A DNA stretch of 64,000 nucleotides from Vitis vinifera (GCF_030704535.1 NC_081817.1:3977501-4041500), one strand, 5' to 3'. Counted from the first letter of the stretch, positions 14,691 through 27,374 are shown. Made by a program: numbers and translations. The notes: a model not told the origin generated them from the letters alone.

Positions 14691-16760
14691 GGAGATCCGA
14701 ATTAACCTTGAAAGGAATGTTGGATTACTTTGTTCTTGACTCTAGATCAATTAGGTACATCTAATAACTTTCTAGGGCATTTAGATCTTAGTAACGGAAG
14801 CAAAAATGCATTTTATAACAAAAATGGATCTAAATCTTTGAATAAAAAAAGCTTACCAAAATTTGGATGTTCCCATGTTATATCTTGTCGATGTAGAGAG
14901 TTGTCAAATCCATTGTCGTGATTGAAAGTTTCATGGACACATAAATCTTCCACCCGATGACTCATCCTTGAAACTTGGCACAAAAAATGTACGTGAAGCT
15001 TTCAACTCTCAAGAGGAAGGAGGTTATAGTTTTCTCTCTCTTTAGAGTGTACAGGAGAATAGAATGCAAGAACCTAAAGCCCTAACCCCTAAGGAGGTTT
15101 TAATAGGCTTCCCTTGGGCTTAAGTGACTTCAACCCACCTGGGGCTTGGGTTACCTAATCTATCCCAAATTGGGTCTTAATTGATTAATTGACTCAATTA
15201 GGCTCCAATTAATCAATTAACTCAATCCAGAGATATCACTCACTTAATCCTATGCAATCTCACGTGTTTACTAGTCCTTATACACATTAGTGAACCCAAG
15301 AACCATTTATATCATCATAAATTGTGACATCAAGGAATATGAGCTCGAGTAAAGATAATTAAGACCTTTAAGATGACAGGAAAAACTCTGATCTTTTCAT
15401 TTCCTAAGCTCGTACCAGGTTAGGAACATTCAAAACTATCCTAAGCTTTTCTAAATCTTATGCATAATGGGAAAATATGCATTTTTAAACTTTTAAGGGA
15501 TTCAAAAAGTGTTAACGAAAGACAAACCTTAGATTTGGATATTCCCGAATCAAATTAATGCAATGAAGATGAAAAACGAAGTTGCACGAAGTTTAATAAA
15601 CTCAAAGTCTTCCACCTAGTAACTTTAACCTTAATCTTAACACACTTTTGATAAGGATGGAAGAGAATGTAGAGATTTTGTTTCTATCTTTCTGGAGGTG
15701 GAAAATGGCTCTCTAGAAAAAAATTATGGAAACTCTAACCCCTTCGGGAGTATTTATAAGGTTCTCTACTAGATTTAAGTCCCCATTGGACTTAAGTAAC
15801 TTGATCCCACTAAGGGCTTAGGTCACTTAATTTAGCTCAAAATAAGTTATAATTGATTAATTAATTAACCCAACAAAACTTACTACTTAATCAATTAATT
15901 CAATCTAAAGACCTTACTCACTTACCTTTATGCAACCTTGTATAATTACCAAAATGTCCTTATGCACAAAAATAAACCTAGAGTCAATTTGACTCTCATG
16001 ACTTATGTCAATAAGGTATGTGAACTCAAAGCAGGAACCACTGAGATCCATAGGAGTACTGGCTTCCTCAAAATCAAATTCTAAAGTTAACTCAATATCT
16101 CATTACAAAAAATCAATTGAACTTCAATATCTTATGTAAATGACAATGATACACCATGTACTTGGGTCTGCGACCTGTTATCCATTGTGTTCAGTCTCCC
16201 CATAAACTAATATTCATAGTCTAACAAGATGAAAGGTATCAATCTTTTAAAATTATCTCTACTATCCTTGAGTTATATATTCTCATATTGTATGTTCAAT
16301 TGACATATCTTAGCTCTCAAAAAGTTTATGTCAAGTTTCATTTAAGAAACTACTATGGTCATAGTTTCCATGAACACACCTCTTTAGGATCACCCAAGAA
16401 AACACATTGTCTTAATCCCATAAGATATCATAGTGCCTCCATTGAGAATATTTATTGGTAATGGTTTCCATCAATAGTAACTCAATTCATAAGAAATATA
16501 TGATCAGCTTACAATCTCACTCATAGGTCAAAACCACTACTAACTTAGTGCAAGCTCAATATTCTTTTAAGGTTAAGAGACAACACAATGAAACAATTTA
16601 ATGAGGTCATGACTACTTGATAACCTTAAGTCATAACTCATCATAAGTCCTGTTCAATATGTAATCATGCACACTAATGCATACACTATGAGAAACTTAT
16701 TATAATAGCCAAGAACAAGTTATCCCTTCAATTAGAAGATGGTGCATTACAACCTTTAAT
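14690..16760. repeat. two diverged copies of a non-coding repeat in tandem
   Basis: A block near 14840-15300 recurs near 15520-15970. The shared order is a CTTCCACC phrase, then CTAACCCC(T/-)...GG.G.ATT..A, then TTAAGT.ACTT, then TTAATTGATTAATT and TCACTTA. The offset is about 650-680 bp. There are no coding frames. The rest to 16.76 kb is similar in style, without a second copy. I cannot assign a transposon class; it may be the non-coding part of an old interspersed repeat. Confidence 0.5.
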
Positions 16761-17268
16761 TTTGATTTCTTTATATTAAATATCATTCTTTAAATATTGC
16801 TTGAGAATAGTTTTTTTAAAAATCCAATTCACCCCCTCAAGGGATTTGTTTAGTTAATTAGTCTTTAATTCATAATTGTCATGACACTTTAATATTCTGA
16901 CACATTTTTAGGCACCTATAAGAGTTTAATACTATTTTTCGATTTTGAGATTAAGAAGTGAATAGGTCGGATAATTTTATGAGGTTTTAATAATGATAAT
17001 TCATTTAATTTTTCTTAGTGAATTATATTAATTAATTTTTCATAATGAATCTATTTATTTTTTATAATTAAATTTAACTATTTGTTTTCAGTCAAATGTA
17101 TTTATAATTGAAGTGAAGTTAAAAGTAGCAAAATTTTACTTACTTTTTATTTATCTACAATATTCAACAAGAGAAATAATTGCTTTAATTTCAATTTGCT
17201 CTTGTACTAGTGAGAACAAATAAATTAAAATTTCCTTTCATTTCAAATTCTTGGTCACTATTATACAT

Positions 17269-17943
17269 CAGTGTTTTGAAAACCACTGGTTCAACCGTTG
17301 ATCAACTATCTTTGGTCTGGTTCAACGGTCCGATTGCCAAGTTGGACAACCGACAAACCGGTCAATCATTGTTTGACCAAAATTCTAATTGGGCTCCCCA
17401 TTATTCTAGCCCACATCCCTTCCTTCCAAGCCCATTTACTTTTTCTTATGGTGTGAAGGTATACTTAAATGGTTTGTAGGATTCCGATGTGGGACAGGTT
17501 TTGACAATAATAAAATAAGTTTCGCGTGGAGAAGAATTAAACTTGTACATCTAATTTACAAAATAAGTGATAGACCACCTAGACAACTATTTGATTAATA
17601 ATATGGAAAATATCTATATATCTTACTTTTAAGTTTTTATCATATAAAACATTTAAACAAATATAAATATTTATATCTACCATTATTTGTATAATAATTG
17701 TTAATTATAAATATGAAAATAATATAAATTAATTAGTATAATAATTTTAAAAAAAATTAAAACAAAATACACATGCAATTAAATTAAATATTATAATTTT
17801 CTTTTCACCTTAAATTCTCATATTTAAATATTATATATGTTCTATTTAATAAAATTTAATATATTAATACATTTACATTTATATTTGTCATTTAATTTGT
17901 AATATCAAATATAAAAAATAAAATATTATTAAAAATTAATTTT

Positions 17944-18021
<78 letters not shown>

Positions 18022-18150
18022 TATAATTATTTTTAATTTTATTAAAATATAAATTATACATTTATAATTTAATGGGTTCAACCAGTGAATCGTGAATTAG
18101 TAACTTTTTCAGTTTTACGTCCGATTTCAACTGTATGGTACTAGAAACAT
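17269..18150. mobile_element. candidate non-autonomous DNA element with a (TA)n core
   Basis: The left end reads CAGTGTTTTGAAAACC and then ACTGGTTCAACC. The right side has the exact inverted 12-mer GGTTCAACCAGT and then a decayed end (ACTAGAAACATTGTT). The ends resemble those of plant hAT-type short elements, but they are eroded and I find no clear target duplication. Confidence 0.45.
17946..18017. repeat. (TA)36 microsatellite
   Basis: A 72-bp uninterrupted TA run inside the candidate element at 17269-18150. Confidence 0.95.
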
Positions 18151-18290
18151 TGTTCCACGTATTATGATTTGGTTAAGGATAAAGTTAGAAGGACATAAAA
18201 TAAATTTTTTGCTGACATGGCAAGATCTGATTCGTACAATCATACTATTGGAGTGGATATCAGAGATAAGGGCCGAAAAATTGTTGAAAT

Positions 18291-18352
18291 TGGGCCATTG
18301 GTTAATGGTGCACTGGGCTGAAATACTAAATGACCCATTCCAACGCGGCCCA
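18291..18352 (+). promoter_or_regulatory. site II elements of the SNU13 promoter
   Basis: TGGGCC at 18291-18296, TGGGCT at 18314-18319 and an inverted copy, GGCCCA, at 18347-18352 lie 100-165 bp upstream of the ATG. In plants TGGGCY motifs are known TCP-factor sites in promoters of ribosomal and ribosome-biogenesis genes. This fits a snoRNP/spliceosome protein. Confidence 0.6.
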
Positions 18353-18419
18353 GTAACACCCCTACTTCAACTCTCGTAGCGCAGTCGCGTTGTCTGTGTG
18401 GAACCCTCGACTTCTCTTG

Positions 18420-18428
18420 AAACCCTAG
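18420..18428 (+). promoter_or_regulatory. telo-box
   Basis: AAACCCTA lies in the leader just before the SNU13 start. Telo-boxes combined with site II motifs are typical of plant translation-apparatus genes. Confidence 0.6.
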
Positions 18429-18455
18429 GATACTTCCACTTCCAGTAAGAGAAAA

Positions 18456-21275
18456 TGGTAAGTTCTGTTTTGTTAGCCGCATTTTCTCTTCGGTTTTCTG
18501 TCCTTTTGTTTCTGAGAAAACCAAGAACAAGAAAGAAAAAGGGAAATTAAAGATTCTGAATCTTTTGTTAACTTTATTGTGATTTTAAGTATCAATTCCT
18601 TTCTTTTTCTCAGTTTTCTCAGCAACCAAACAGAGCAATTCTTTAAACCTTATGTTTTATGTGTTTAATTTTTCCAGACTGCCGAAGCCGTGAATCCGAA
18701 AGCATACCCTCTCGCCGATGCTCAGCTGACTATTACAATTCTCGATCTCATCCAGCAAGCAGCCAACTACAAACAGCTCAAAAAGGGTGCCAATGAAGGT
18801 TCATTTCATTACTATAATTGATTTTATGTTTCTTCTGCTCAATTTCTTTATTTTAATGTTTTTTCCCCTTGGTTTCAATCTTTCGCTTTTAGCTACGAAG
18901 ACTCTTAACAGAGGTATCTCGGAGTTCATTGTAATGGCTGCCGACACTGAACCCCTCGAAATTCTGCTGCATCTTCCTTTGCTTGCGGAGGATAAAGTAA
19001 AATTTCTCTTCTCTGTTATTGTTAATGAATTTTTGGGCTACCCCTGCATTTGTACATTATTTCTTTACTTTGAGGGTCAATAGAGTGATGGATTGTTTGA
19101 GGAACGGAGTCTAGGAACTGATTTACCTTTATTCATATATTTGGTATGTTGTTGTTGAGTATTGACAGTAGAATTTCCTATTAAAAGAATTGGGTAAAAT
19201 GTGGTAGAATTTGAACATAAGCATATGTGGGCAATTCCCATATTATTTATGGGCTGAACTGGAGGGCCAGGAGTGTGGAGTCACTCTGGCATTTCTTTGC
19301 TGTTTCAGCTCTGAGTAAAAAGCATCTTTTCTTGCATAGATTTCAAAGATTATTATTCTTGTATCTAAGCTACAATTTCATTACTAATTTTCATAGTTTG
19401 AATATCGAGAATGGAATCTATTGGAACTTTGACACAAAGAGAATATTATGTTATTGCATTAAAGCTGCATTGCCTTCTAGTTCTGACAAGAGACAAGATG
19501 TTTCATCCTCCCATCAATGGTTTTGATAGATGTTCAAAAGAAACATCTTTTGAAATCCTCGCAAATGTTCTAGATGTACCATAGTATTTGTAAAATATTG
19601 GATAAATTACCAAAATCACCCACATATTTTGACCACATCTCCATTTAGTCCCTAAACTTTTTTTTTTAAAACAAAACCCTAAAATATGCCCAAATGTCTA
19701 ATAGACTGTTATATTAGGATTCCACTTCGTAAGTGGATGGAGAAACCCATGTGACAAGCATGTGGATATTGATACTAGTCTTTATATGATATATTTGAAA
19801 ATGTATAATTTGTCCGTGTACTTGTCACATGGGCTTCTCCATCAATTTTTGACCAAAAATCCTAATAGAAAAGCTTTTAGAATTTAGGGTTAACATTGTT
19901 TAGAAAGAAAGTGTAAGGGTTAAATTGACACACAAGTGAGACGGGTGATTTTTGTAATTTACCCGAAAATTATTGAAAAATCCAAAGTTCAATTATTTCC
20001 TTAGTGTTGGTGAACTATCCCTAAATATTTGAATCAAATTAATCCTACTTATTGTTTATTTTTCTCTATGATTAAACCATCTCAAAAAATTTCCTTTTTT
20101 TCTTGATCTATTAATACCCATCTCAATATCCTTATTTCAACTATGTTTATTTTGAGTACATGATTCTGAACTACCTAGCATTTAATACTACAAATGATAA
20201 CTGGCCTCTTAGCTCTTGTATTTATTTTCCATTCATCTCTATTCCACTGTCGCATATGCATGGTTGAAATTTATGATTCTATCACATCCTGATTAAATTA
20301 CCTAGGCTGAGAGCTGACCAAATCAGATTATTTCTACCATATCGATACCATTTTAGTGACCCCTAGATAAGTTTGTTCTGAAGTCATATGATTTTGAAAA
20401 GAAAATAAAAGATATTAAACCTTACAGACCATTTTACCACCTAGCCTTGCATCACCATGTTATCACATAGCATTGCCATATTAAAATATAAGTATCGCCA
20501 CATCAATACATGAAAAGATGTAAATTTATATTATGCTAACATTGTAATGTCACATCAACCACAATGCTAGGTGGTAAGAAAAAGGAGATAAAAGGCACCA
20601 AGACAACCATTTTGGAAAGGAAAAAATATATGATCATAGGATGTTGTGAATGGTAGATATTGACTCAGGTGATCTACACTAAGACCGACCAAATGCTGCA
20701 TGCTATCTCTACACGAGTCATAATACAAGCATCAAACTGCTATGCATCTTATATTAGAACCTTTGTGCTTGTTTCTCTGATTCATTTTTCATGCTTGGCA
20801 CTTTTGCTTCTGCTATGCATCAAACTGCTACTGCTGGTATTTTCATAGTCTGGAATCTATTAGGTAAACAAATATGAAGTTAGGATATGGAAGTTAAATG
20901 GTGTGAATTGTAGCCATGAATTGAGAACAAATTTCTTTCACTTTCTGGAAACCAATTCACTTTTAAATTTCCTGTGGCAGAATGTGCCCTATGTATTTGT
21001 ACCTTCAAAACAAGCACTTGGACGAGCATGTGGAGTCACAAGGCCAGTGATTGCTTGTTCTGTGACGAGCAACGAAGGAAGCCAGTTGAAATCTCAAATA
21101 CAGCAACTTAAGGTATCCATGTCCTCTCTCTCTCTCTCTCTCTCTCTCACTCACTCACTCACTCTCACACACACGCACACTACATTCATTCTAATCTTTC
21201 TTTTTGATCACCATGCCTGTATGCTGAGTTTTTTCTTGCCTAATCCAGGATGCCATTGAGAAACTCTTGATATAG
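18456..21275 (+). CDS. SNU13: SNU13 / NHP2-like 15.5K RNA-binding protein
   Basis: This is an L7Ae-family protein that binds the kink-turn of U4 snRNA and of C/D-box snoRNAs. It acts in the U4/U6.U5 tri-snRNP and in nucleolar snoRNPs. Five exons: 18456-18458, 18678-18798, 18893-18996, 20981-21112 and 21249-21275. They sum to exactly 128 residues, the length of the human and yeast-type protein. The first coding exon is only the ATG, followed at once by GTAAGT. Diagnostic motifs are the kink-turn loop [12 protein letters not shown] (from about residue 38), [20 protein letters not shown] and the C-terminal [18 protein letters not shown]. Intron 3 is nearly 2 kb and holds two MITE-like repeats. 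Intron 4 starts with a (CT)n/(AC)n tract. I see no damage. Family and exon structure are clear. Confidence 0.95.
19600..19964. mobile_element. MITE-like element in SNU13 intron 3
   Basis: The ends GGATAAATTACCAAAATCACCC and, inverted, GGGTAAATTACAAAAATCACCC match over about 22 bp. Weaker inverted similarity continues inward (for example the GTCACATGGG and CCCATGTGAC words). It is about 365 bp and non-coding. The flanks share an AAAAT.ATT-like word, but no clean duplication. Confidence 0.65.
20435..20576. mobile_element. short MITE-like inverted repeat in SNU13 intron 3
   Basis: TTACCACCTAGC at the left pairs with GCTAGGTGGTAA at the right. The inner arms are imperfectly complementary (CATTGCCA / ACAATGTTAGCA). 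It is 142 bp long, with no coding potential. Confidence 0.6.
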
Positions 21276-21590
21276 AAATATTCACACCTCTTCAGCATAG
21301 TTAGCCTTGAGGATTTTGGTCATCAATTATCTACCATGTAAACTCCAGTTATTTTTCTCTTATCAGGAATGTGAGTTTTCTAGTTTCTTCTTGTCGGCAA
21401 AATCCCCTCTGTATCTCTCAGATGATATAACATTGTGTTATTGGTATTCTAATCAAGACGCTTGATAATTGAATGAGTGAAAATATATCTTGCAAAATTA
21501 CAATTGGTTTGTTGAATGGAATTTGGCTTGTGTAGTTGGGAGTAGTAGAATCGCCGTTGATCCAAACCATAGTTTTGATTTGACTGTCAT

Positions 21591-21715
21591 TTCTGCAAGT
21601 CTTGAAATGAAATTCCTTACTTTAAAATGGAAATGGTTATTTAAAGTTCCATCTTTTCTGCAAGTTTTAAAATAGAATTGGTTACTTTAAAATGGAAACC
21701 ATTGTTTAAACTTTC
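21591..21715. repeat. two-copy tandem repeat, about 62 bp
   Basis: TCTGCAAGT(C/T)TT(G/A)AAAT recurs with TTACTTTAAAATGGAAA after it in both copies, just downstream of SNU13. Confidence 0.6.
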
Positions 21716-22608
21716 TGCCCCCTTTTTCACACTCAATGTATATCTCATTTACTTGTCACAAAGCAGTTTAATCTTCTGCTCTCACCTCAACTCATCAAAA
21801 ATTGCCTTTTGTATCATTCTGATGAGTCAAATGATGTATTTAGAAATAAGATCTGGGCAGCAGATGGAACAAGCGATGAAGCTTGCAGATTGACAATGCA
21901 ATTAAACCCACACACTCACTTCATGGGAGCATATTTCCTATGATTTGTTGCAATGGCAAATAAATCCATGCGTTGATGATGGTTGTGCAGGTGACCATTT
22001 TGCAGTTCCAATTACACTAGTTTAACACAACTTATCATCCAGAAATCTGATTTGGAACACATCTTGAGATGAAACTTGGTTTGGTCCCAGTTTGCTTATC
22101 TTGTATCTTTTTATCCAAGAAAACTGATGGGGCTTTGGCGAGAAGCAACTGTGGGGTTGGTTGTGGGGCTGGAATGGGATTCTGAAACCATTGTTGGCAT
22201 TCATGGTGGGCCAAAACATGGTTTCTTGTTCCCAGCACACAAGCACGTTTCTTAGCGAATAATGCCCACTCCATTACACACGCGACACGGTCATATCCCC
22301 TCTTGTCATTTGTCACTCGTCCTACACTTGCAAATTGCACACTACACAGCAAAGGAATAATTTTAATTTTAGTCATTTAAAATACCATCAAATGGTGGCG
22401 ACTCAATATTTTATAACAGGAGTTTCTTTGTCTAACTTAATCTTCAAGTAAAACCCTATCATCACGGGCAATATGAGATGAATATTGCTATATAACCTTA
22501 TTTCTCATAGTGATCCAGCTATTTTTTTTTTTTAATAACCAAGAACCTTCCATAATCAAGCTCTTAAGACTCTTCATAGTAATCCAAACCTCGGGGTAGT
22601 GACCACCG

Positions 22609-22830
22609 AAGAGTTTGAACAACTTCTTTGAAATTTGAAAACATTTTTCACTCTATTTGAATTTAAATATGAACCCATATGTTATTCAAAACGGACCATT
22701 TGTCACTCTATTCGAATTTAAATATGAACCCATATGTTATTCAAAACGGACCATCGCACAATAATCGAGGAGTTTGAACAACTTCTTTGAAATTAGAAAA
22801 CATTTTTCTTTCTATTAGTATTTAAATATG
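22609..22830. repeat. local duplication
   Basis: GAATTTAAATATGAACCCAT through CAAAACGGACCAT occurs twice in direct tandem (about 54-bp unit, near 22660 and 22714). GAGTTTGAACAACTTCTTTG before and after it makes a larger, more diverged duplication of about 160 bp. Confidence 0.75.
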
Positions 22831-23214
22831 AAATCATACATTATTGAAAACGACGTATATCCCCCAAATGTGAAGAAGGAATTCTGACAATCTAGATGCC
22901 ATATTAAATTTCTAAGTTTCTAACCTAACCATGAGCGTGACTAACAATTAATTGATTGTGTTATGATCAAATGTCTAGAATCAAAAGAAGATCCATGGAC
23001 TCTGAATTATTGTTGGGAATCTTTTACTTTGTGACAAATTTCTCCAGCACCTTCCTACACGCCCAAACTTCCGGAAATACTTTTTAAAAATAAAAATAAT
23101 ATTAAGAAGGAGCTACACAGTGAATCTATTCTCCAGAGAAAGAAAAAAAGAAAAAAGAAAAAAGGCAATGGCCGTGCTAATCCATACAAGAAGATTTTTC
23201 CAAGAATTTTAAAT

Positions 23215-23365
23215 TACAGTCCAGAGCTCAAGATTTCGGAATATTGAATTATGAAAGGAAGCATATATTAATGGATTCTTCTTTATCCCGGACTCAGAAT
23301 GAATTCTTCTTCCTACCCTTGACTCCAGCAATCCTATTGAATTTGCTGGAGGGAACACACACAAA
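23215..23365. repeat. dispersed repeat copy A
   Basis: It shares with 25570-25725 the order GAATATTGAATT(A/G)TGAAAG, TTAAT(G/-)..TTCTTCTT, CTTGACTC and TTGCTGGA. The copies lie 2.35 kb apart in the same orientation. Confidence 0.55.
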
Positions 23366-24654
23366 GAAGGTAGAAGGTAGAGCAGTAAAAATGTGATATA
23401 ATTGGTAGACATGTGAAAATAAAAAATATATTAAAAATTATTAAATTATTTTTACATGTTTGTTTAAACTTATTTCACTTATCTTTTTCTCTTTTAAAAT
23501 AATAATTTAAAAATACATAATATTCTAACTAATTTGTACTATATTAATTTTATTTTATATTTTTCTAATAAATTAAACATAAAAAAAATCATTTTTATAA
23601 TATTTTTTTTCTTTTGTTTAGTAATTCTTTAGAATCATAAATTGCAAAATATCTTATAAGGTGTAGAAATATTGAAGAAATACAACTTGTAATTTTGATT
23701 CATTATATCTTATTATTACTATTATTATTTATGAAAGGAGATTACAAAACAAAATAAATACAAATTGAATTAAAAGACAAGTCATAATAATCTTCAAAAC
23801 TAAACTTCACAACATCTTTAAAAAAATTTGACCATCAAATTATTGATTCTAAATTATAAATATCTTTTTTAAGTAAGCAATCCACTATTCTATTTGTTTC
23901 TCTATAAATATGACAACAATCATAAATATTTAGATCCTAAAATAACTTTCAATATCTTTTATTAATAATATAATAAAACTAGAAATATTACGTTTTTATT
24001 AAAATAATCTATAACTATTGGAGTTACCATCAATCACTTAATTTAACAACTCATTTATTCTTCACAACTAACATGTCTTCTCTTAAAGTCATGCATTCAA
24101 CATCTCTTATTAAATTTGAATTCGTATATTCTATATATGTTTATTCGCTATCTAATAAGCAGCCAATAAACATAATACAAAAATGAAGTTTTCCAACCAT
24201 GCTAGTCACGTCTTTTTTCTCATCTCATAAAGTAAAGCTTCTCTTTCATATATTTTTATTGAAAATTTGAAAATAAAAATAAAATAAAATAAAAGAGACA
24301 AATATTGTTGACTTAAAGTCACAGTCAATTTTACTTTACTAAAAAATTTTAAATGTATTAATTGAATAAATATTTCACCATCAATTCTTACTTTGTTTCC
24401 ATTTTGAAAAATAATGTTATGATAAAGAATAACACAATATTTCAAAGTGATCAACTTGATTTAAATTTAAAATTAATTAATTAATTATAAGATGTTATGT
24501 TGGTATTCTGTTTTTAGTTTACAAATATCTAACAATTTTAATGCTATCAAATGGTGACCCTTGTTAATATTAGGTTATTGCTTGTGAAGGTAAGATAAAA
24601 CAAAAAATACTGATAACTATTGTCATGATACTTGGATCTCTTTATCACTCTTAT

Positions 24655-24980
24655 TAGGTTGTTGTAAAGAAGAGTCCGAATAACAATTTTAATAAAATTA
24701 TTATACGATCACGAAAACATTATTTTTCATCTTATTTCAAGATGGATTATAGTCTTAGCTTTCAAATGTTTCACCTTTTATAAAGTTAAAAAGTTATTGT
24801 AAAGAAGAGTTTAAATAAATTCTTCAATAAAATTGTCATTATTATATGATCACAAAGACGTTATTTTTCATCTTATTTTAAGATAGATTTATAGTATCAA
24901 CTTTTAAATGTTTCAAGGTAAGGTTGCCGCAAAAAAAGAGTTTACATGTTTTTATCAAGAAAATGTTATTCTTTTTTATC
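24655..24980. repeat. three-copy tandem repeat, period about 130 bp
   Basis: A unit with TTGTAAAGAAGAGT, then AATAAAATT, then TTATTTTTCATCTTATTT, then AAATGTTTCA recurs at about 24660 and 24793. A third, partial copy starts near 24922. Confidence 0.65.
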
Positions 24981-25569
24981 TTATTTATTATGATTCATAA
25001 TTCTAAACTTAATTTATCTTTTTTCTCTTGTCTAATGTCAGGAAAAAAATAAGATTCTATCGATCTAAATTTATGAAAATAAACTTAAATTTCTATCACG
25101 TCAAAACGACCTAAAGACTATCTCTAGTCTTCGGCCCCTAACACAATTTAAAATTGATCATTTTCAAGAATCATTTACGTTTACTTTATATATTTCTATC
25201 GTTCAGCACCCATTCAAACGACAAACATTAAAGTTCTATTTAAATTATAAAAAAAAATGTTTAGGAAAGGTAAAATATAATAAAAAAGTAAATTATTATT
25301 AACCCCATTTACGGTTAATCATGATAACGAATCTTTTACTTTTACTTTATATATAATTGTCTTTCAACACCCTTTGATACGCTAAACTTTAAGGTTCTAT
25401 TTGGATCACAAAAAATACCGAGGGAACGCAAAATAAAATAAAATAAATATATTTAAATTCACTAATTTGGTTTTCCACGGCTACTTTTTAAAATTCTTCA
25501 AAAACTACTCAAATCAAACTACTTTGGAGAAAAAGAAATGCAAGGGGAATAATTTCAGGTCATAGCCAA

Positions 25570-25725
25570 CCCATAGCTCTAGATTGTAGAATATTGAATT
25601 GTGAAAGCGATAAAGGAAGGGTATAAACAATGAATTAATTCTTCTTATTCAGGGCCTGAGAATGGAGAATGAAGTGTTCCTATCCTTGACTCAGGAAGTT
25701 GCTGGAAAAGTACCAAAAAAACGTG
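25570..25725. repeat. dispersed repeat copy B
   Basis: Partner of 23215-23365. Confidence 0.55.
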
Positions 25726-27059
25726 GTGTTACATGGGGTTGTCTTCTTTGATCAATCAGGATAATCCAGCTGTTTTCCTCCATTAACTCCAACTTTCATT
25801 TGATGGACATCCTTTCTATAGAATCATGCATGCGTGAGAAAATATGCCCCTACTTTCCAGGACTTCATGTCTTTTGCACCAGACAGCTTACACATTTGTT
25901 CTTATCTAATATCGATCTCACAGCCATGGCCTCCAAAACAAGGAAAGGAAAAGAAAATTGAAAATTGTGAGCAAGTTACAGTACCATACAGCACATGCCC
26001 ATGCCCATTTAGTGCCCATAAAATCATCTTCAGCCCACAACACCCTCTAATCTAAGTTACAATTTCAAAATGATAAATTTATTATCATTCAACAAACCAA
26101 TCCAAATATAAGAATAGTGTTTGTTTTTTTAATTAATTTTAAATAAAATTTAAGATTAAAGAATGTTTAATAATATTAAGTATTAAATCAATTACTTTTT
26201 AGCATTTTATTTTTATTAATTATTAAAAAGTAAAAATTAAATAAATAAATAATAAGACCATGTTCCCTTTTGCTATACAGATTGAGGATCAAGACCAATC
26301 CTTATGATTGTATTTTGTTTGTTGATTTTAATAGATTATATCGATTGGTTTCAACAAGTTATTTTTAAGATTAAGGAAAAAAATAATCAAATATTTTAAC
26401 TTGTTTAATTCAATCAAAAAAATTAAAAAATAAATAAATAATCAGCACCTAGGTTTCGGACAATTTAAAAGCTTCTAGACTCTTAATTACCTATATTAAT
26501 GAAGAGTTCAGCCCAATTGATCAAAATTAATGAATAAAAGAAACTGGTGAGTTCAATATAAATCAAAATTTTACCAAATTTTAAACCATGATCCTAGCTA
26601 TATATAGTCTAAAGCGGCTAAGTTGAAAAATCCTAGCATGCAGTACGCAAAATAACTCCAACGATAAGGAATTTCATCATCAAAAATCATCATATGAAGC
26701 CAAAAAAAGGGGAATAAACTAAAAAAAGAAAAAGTATAAAACCCAAAAATTCAAGTAAGCATCTTCGAACTTTTCCTTCATTTTGTCACGATGGTGGGGC
26801 CTACTGGAAACTTCAAGTGAGGGAAATGCTTAAGCAGCCCCAGCCGTGTCCCATCTCGCCAAAGAGACTTAATGGAGGAGAAAACGCGTGGCAAAACCGC
26901 AGTCTCTGGTTCTAGAAGCCACACATCCTTCATCTTTGTTTATATCTTTTATCACATAGACCCAGTTGCATTTTATTAATTACAAATCTCCTTCAAGTTG
27001 CCTTTGTGCTTCCCACATAAACAATTTTCACTCTTTTGGTTTCCCAAAAAGGCCGGGAA

Positions 27060-27374
27060 ATGATTCCGCTTAGGAGACTTGAGCTCTTGGCTTTGTTCTT
27101 CATTGTTGTTGCCGTTTTTCAATACCCGAGAGCCATGGAGGCCAAGCCTGCATCATTCCAAAGTAAGCCTGTCTCTCTCTTTCTCCCTCTTTCTCTCTCT
27201 CTCAACCACAATTCTGATCATGGTATGTGTTTTGGTTTATTTGCAGGGTATTCAAAGGTGTTTAATACACTGGGAGTGGTGTGCAAGTGTTGTGATGGTG
27301 AGGGAGGTGAATGCAGAAGCACATGGGAGGGGTCTTGCCCTAAGCTTCAGTGTCTTCCATGGAAATATCACTGA
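27060..27374 (+). CDS. small secreted cysteine-rich peptide
   Basis: Two exons, 27060-27162 and 27247-27374, give 76 residues. The donor is A/GTAAGC and the acceptor TTGCAG/GG; the split codon becomes Arg35. Residues 1-25 are a signal peptide with the hydrophobic core LLALFFIVVAVF. The short mature part has six cysteines at 47, 49, 50, 57, 65 and 70 in the pattern CxCC-x6-C-x7-C-x4-C, ending QCLPWKYH. An upstream in-frame TTG is not a credible start. The pattern is that of a plant cysteine-rich peptide likely to form three disulfides outside the cell. I do not recognise a characterised family. It could be a signalling or defence peptide; the sequence does not decide. Confidence 0.75.
   Translation: MIPLRRLELLALFFIVVAVFQYPRAMEAKPASFQSKPVSLFLPLSLSLNHNSDHGMCFGLFAGYSKVFNTLGVVCKCCDGEGGECRSTWEGSCPKLQCLPWKYH

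Larger units (their letters stand above)
21276..27059. other. intergenic DNA between SNU13 and the cysteine-rich peptide gene
   Basis: No convincing gene. It holds several local duplications listed separately (21591, 22609, 23215/25570 and 24655). Two diverged copies of a block containing TTTACTTTATATAT..TT.TC occur near 25175 and 25330. A 113-codon minus frame at 22035-22376 has no recognisable domain. Confidence 0.5.

Noticed and set aside
22035-22376. 113-codon minus frame downstream of SNU13
   Set aside because: No recognisable domain or promoter, and it lies in the likely 3' flank of SNU13.
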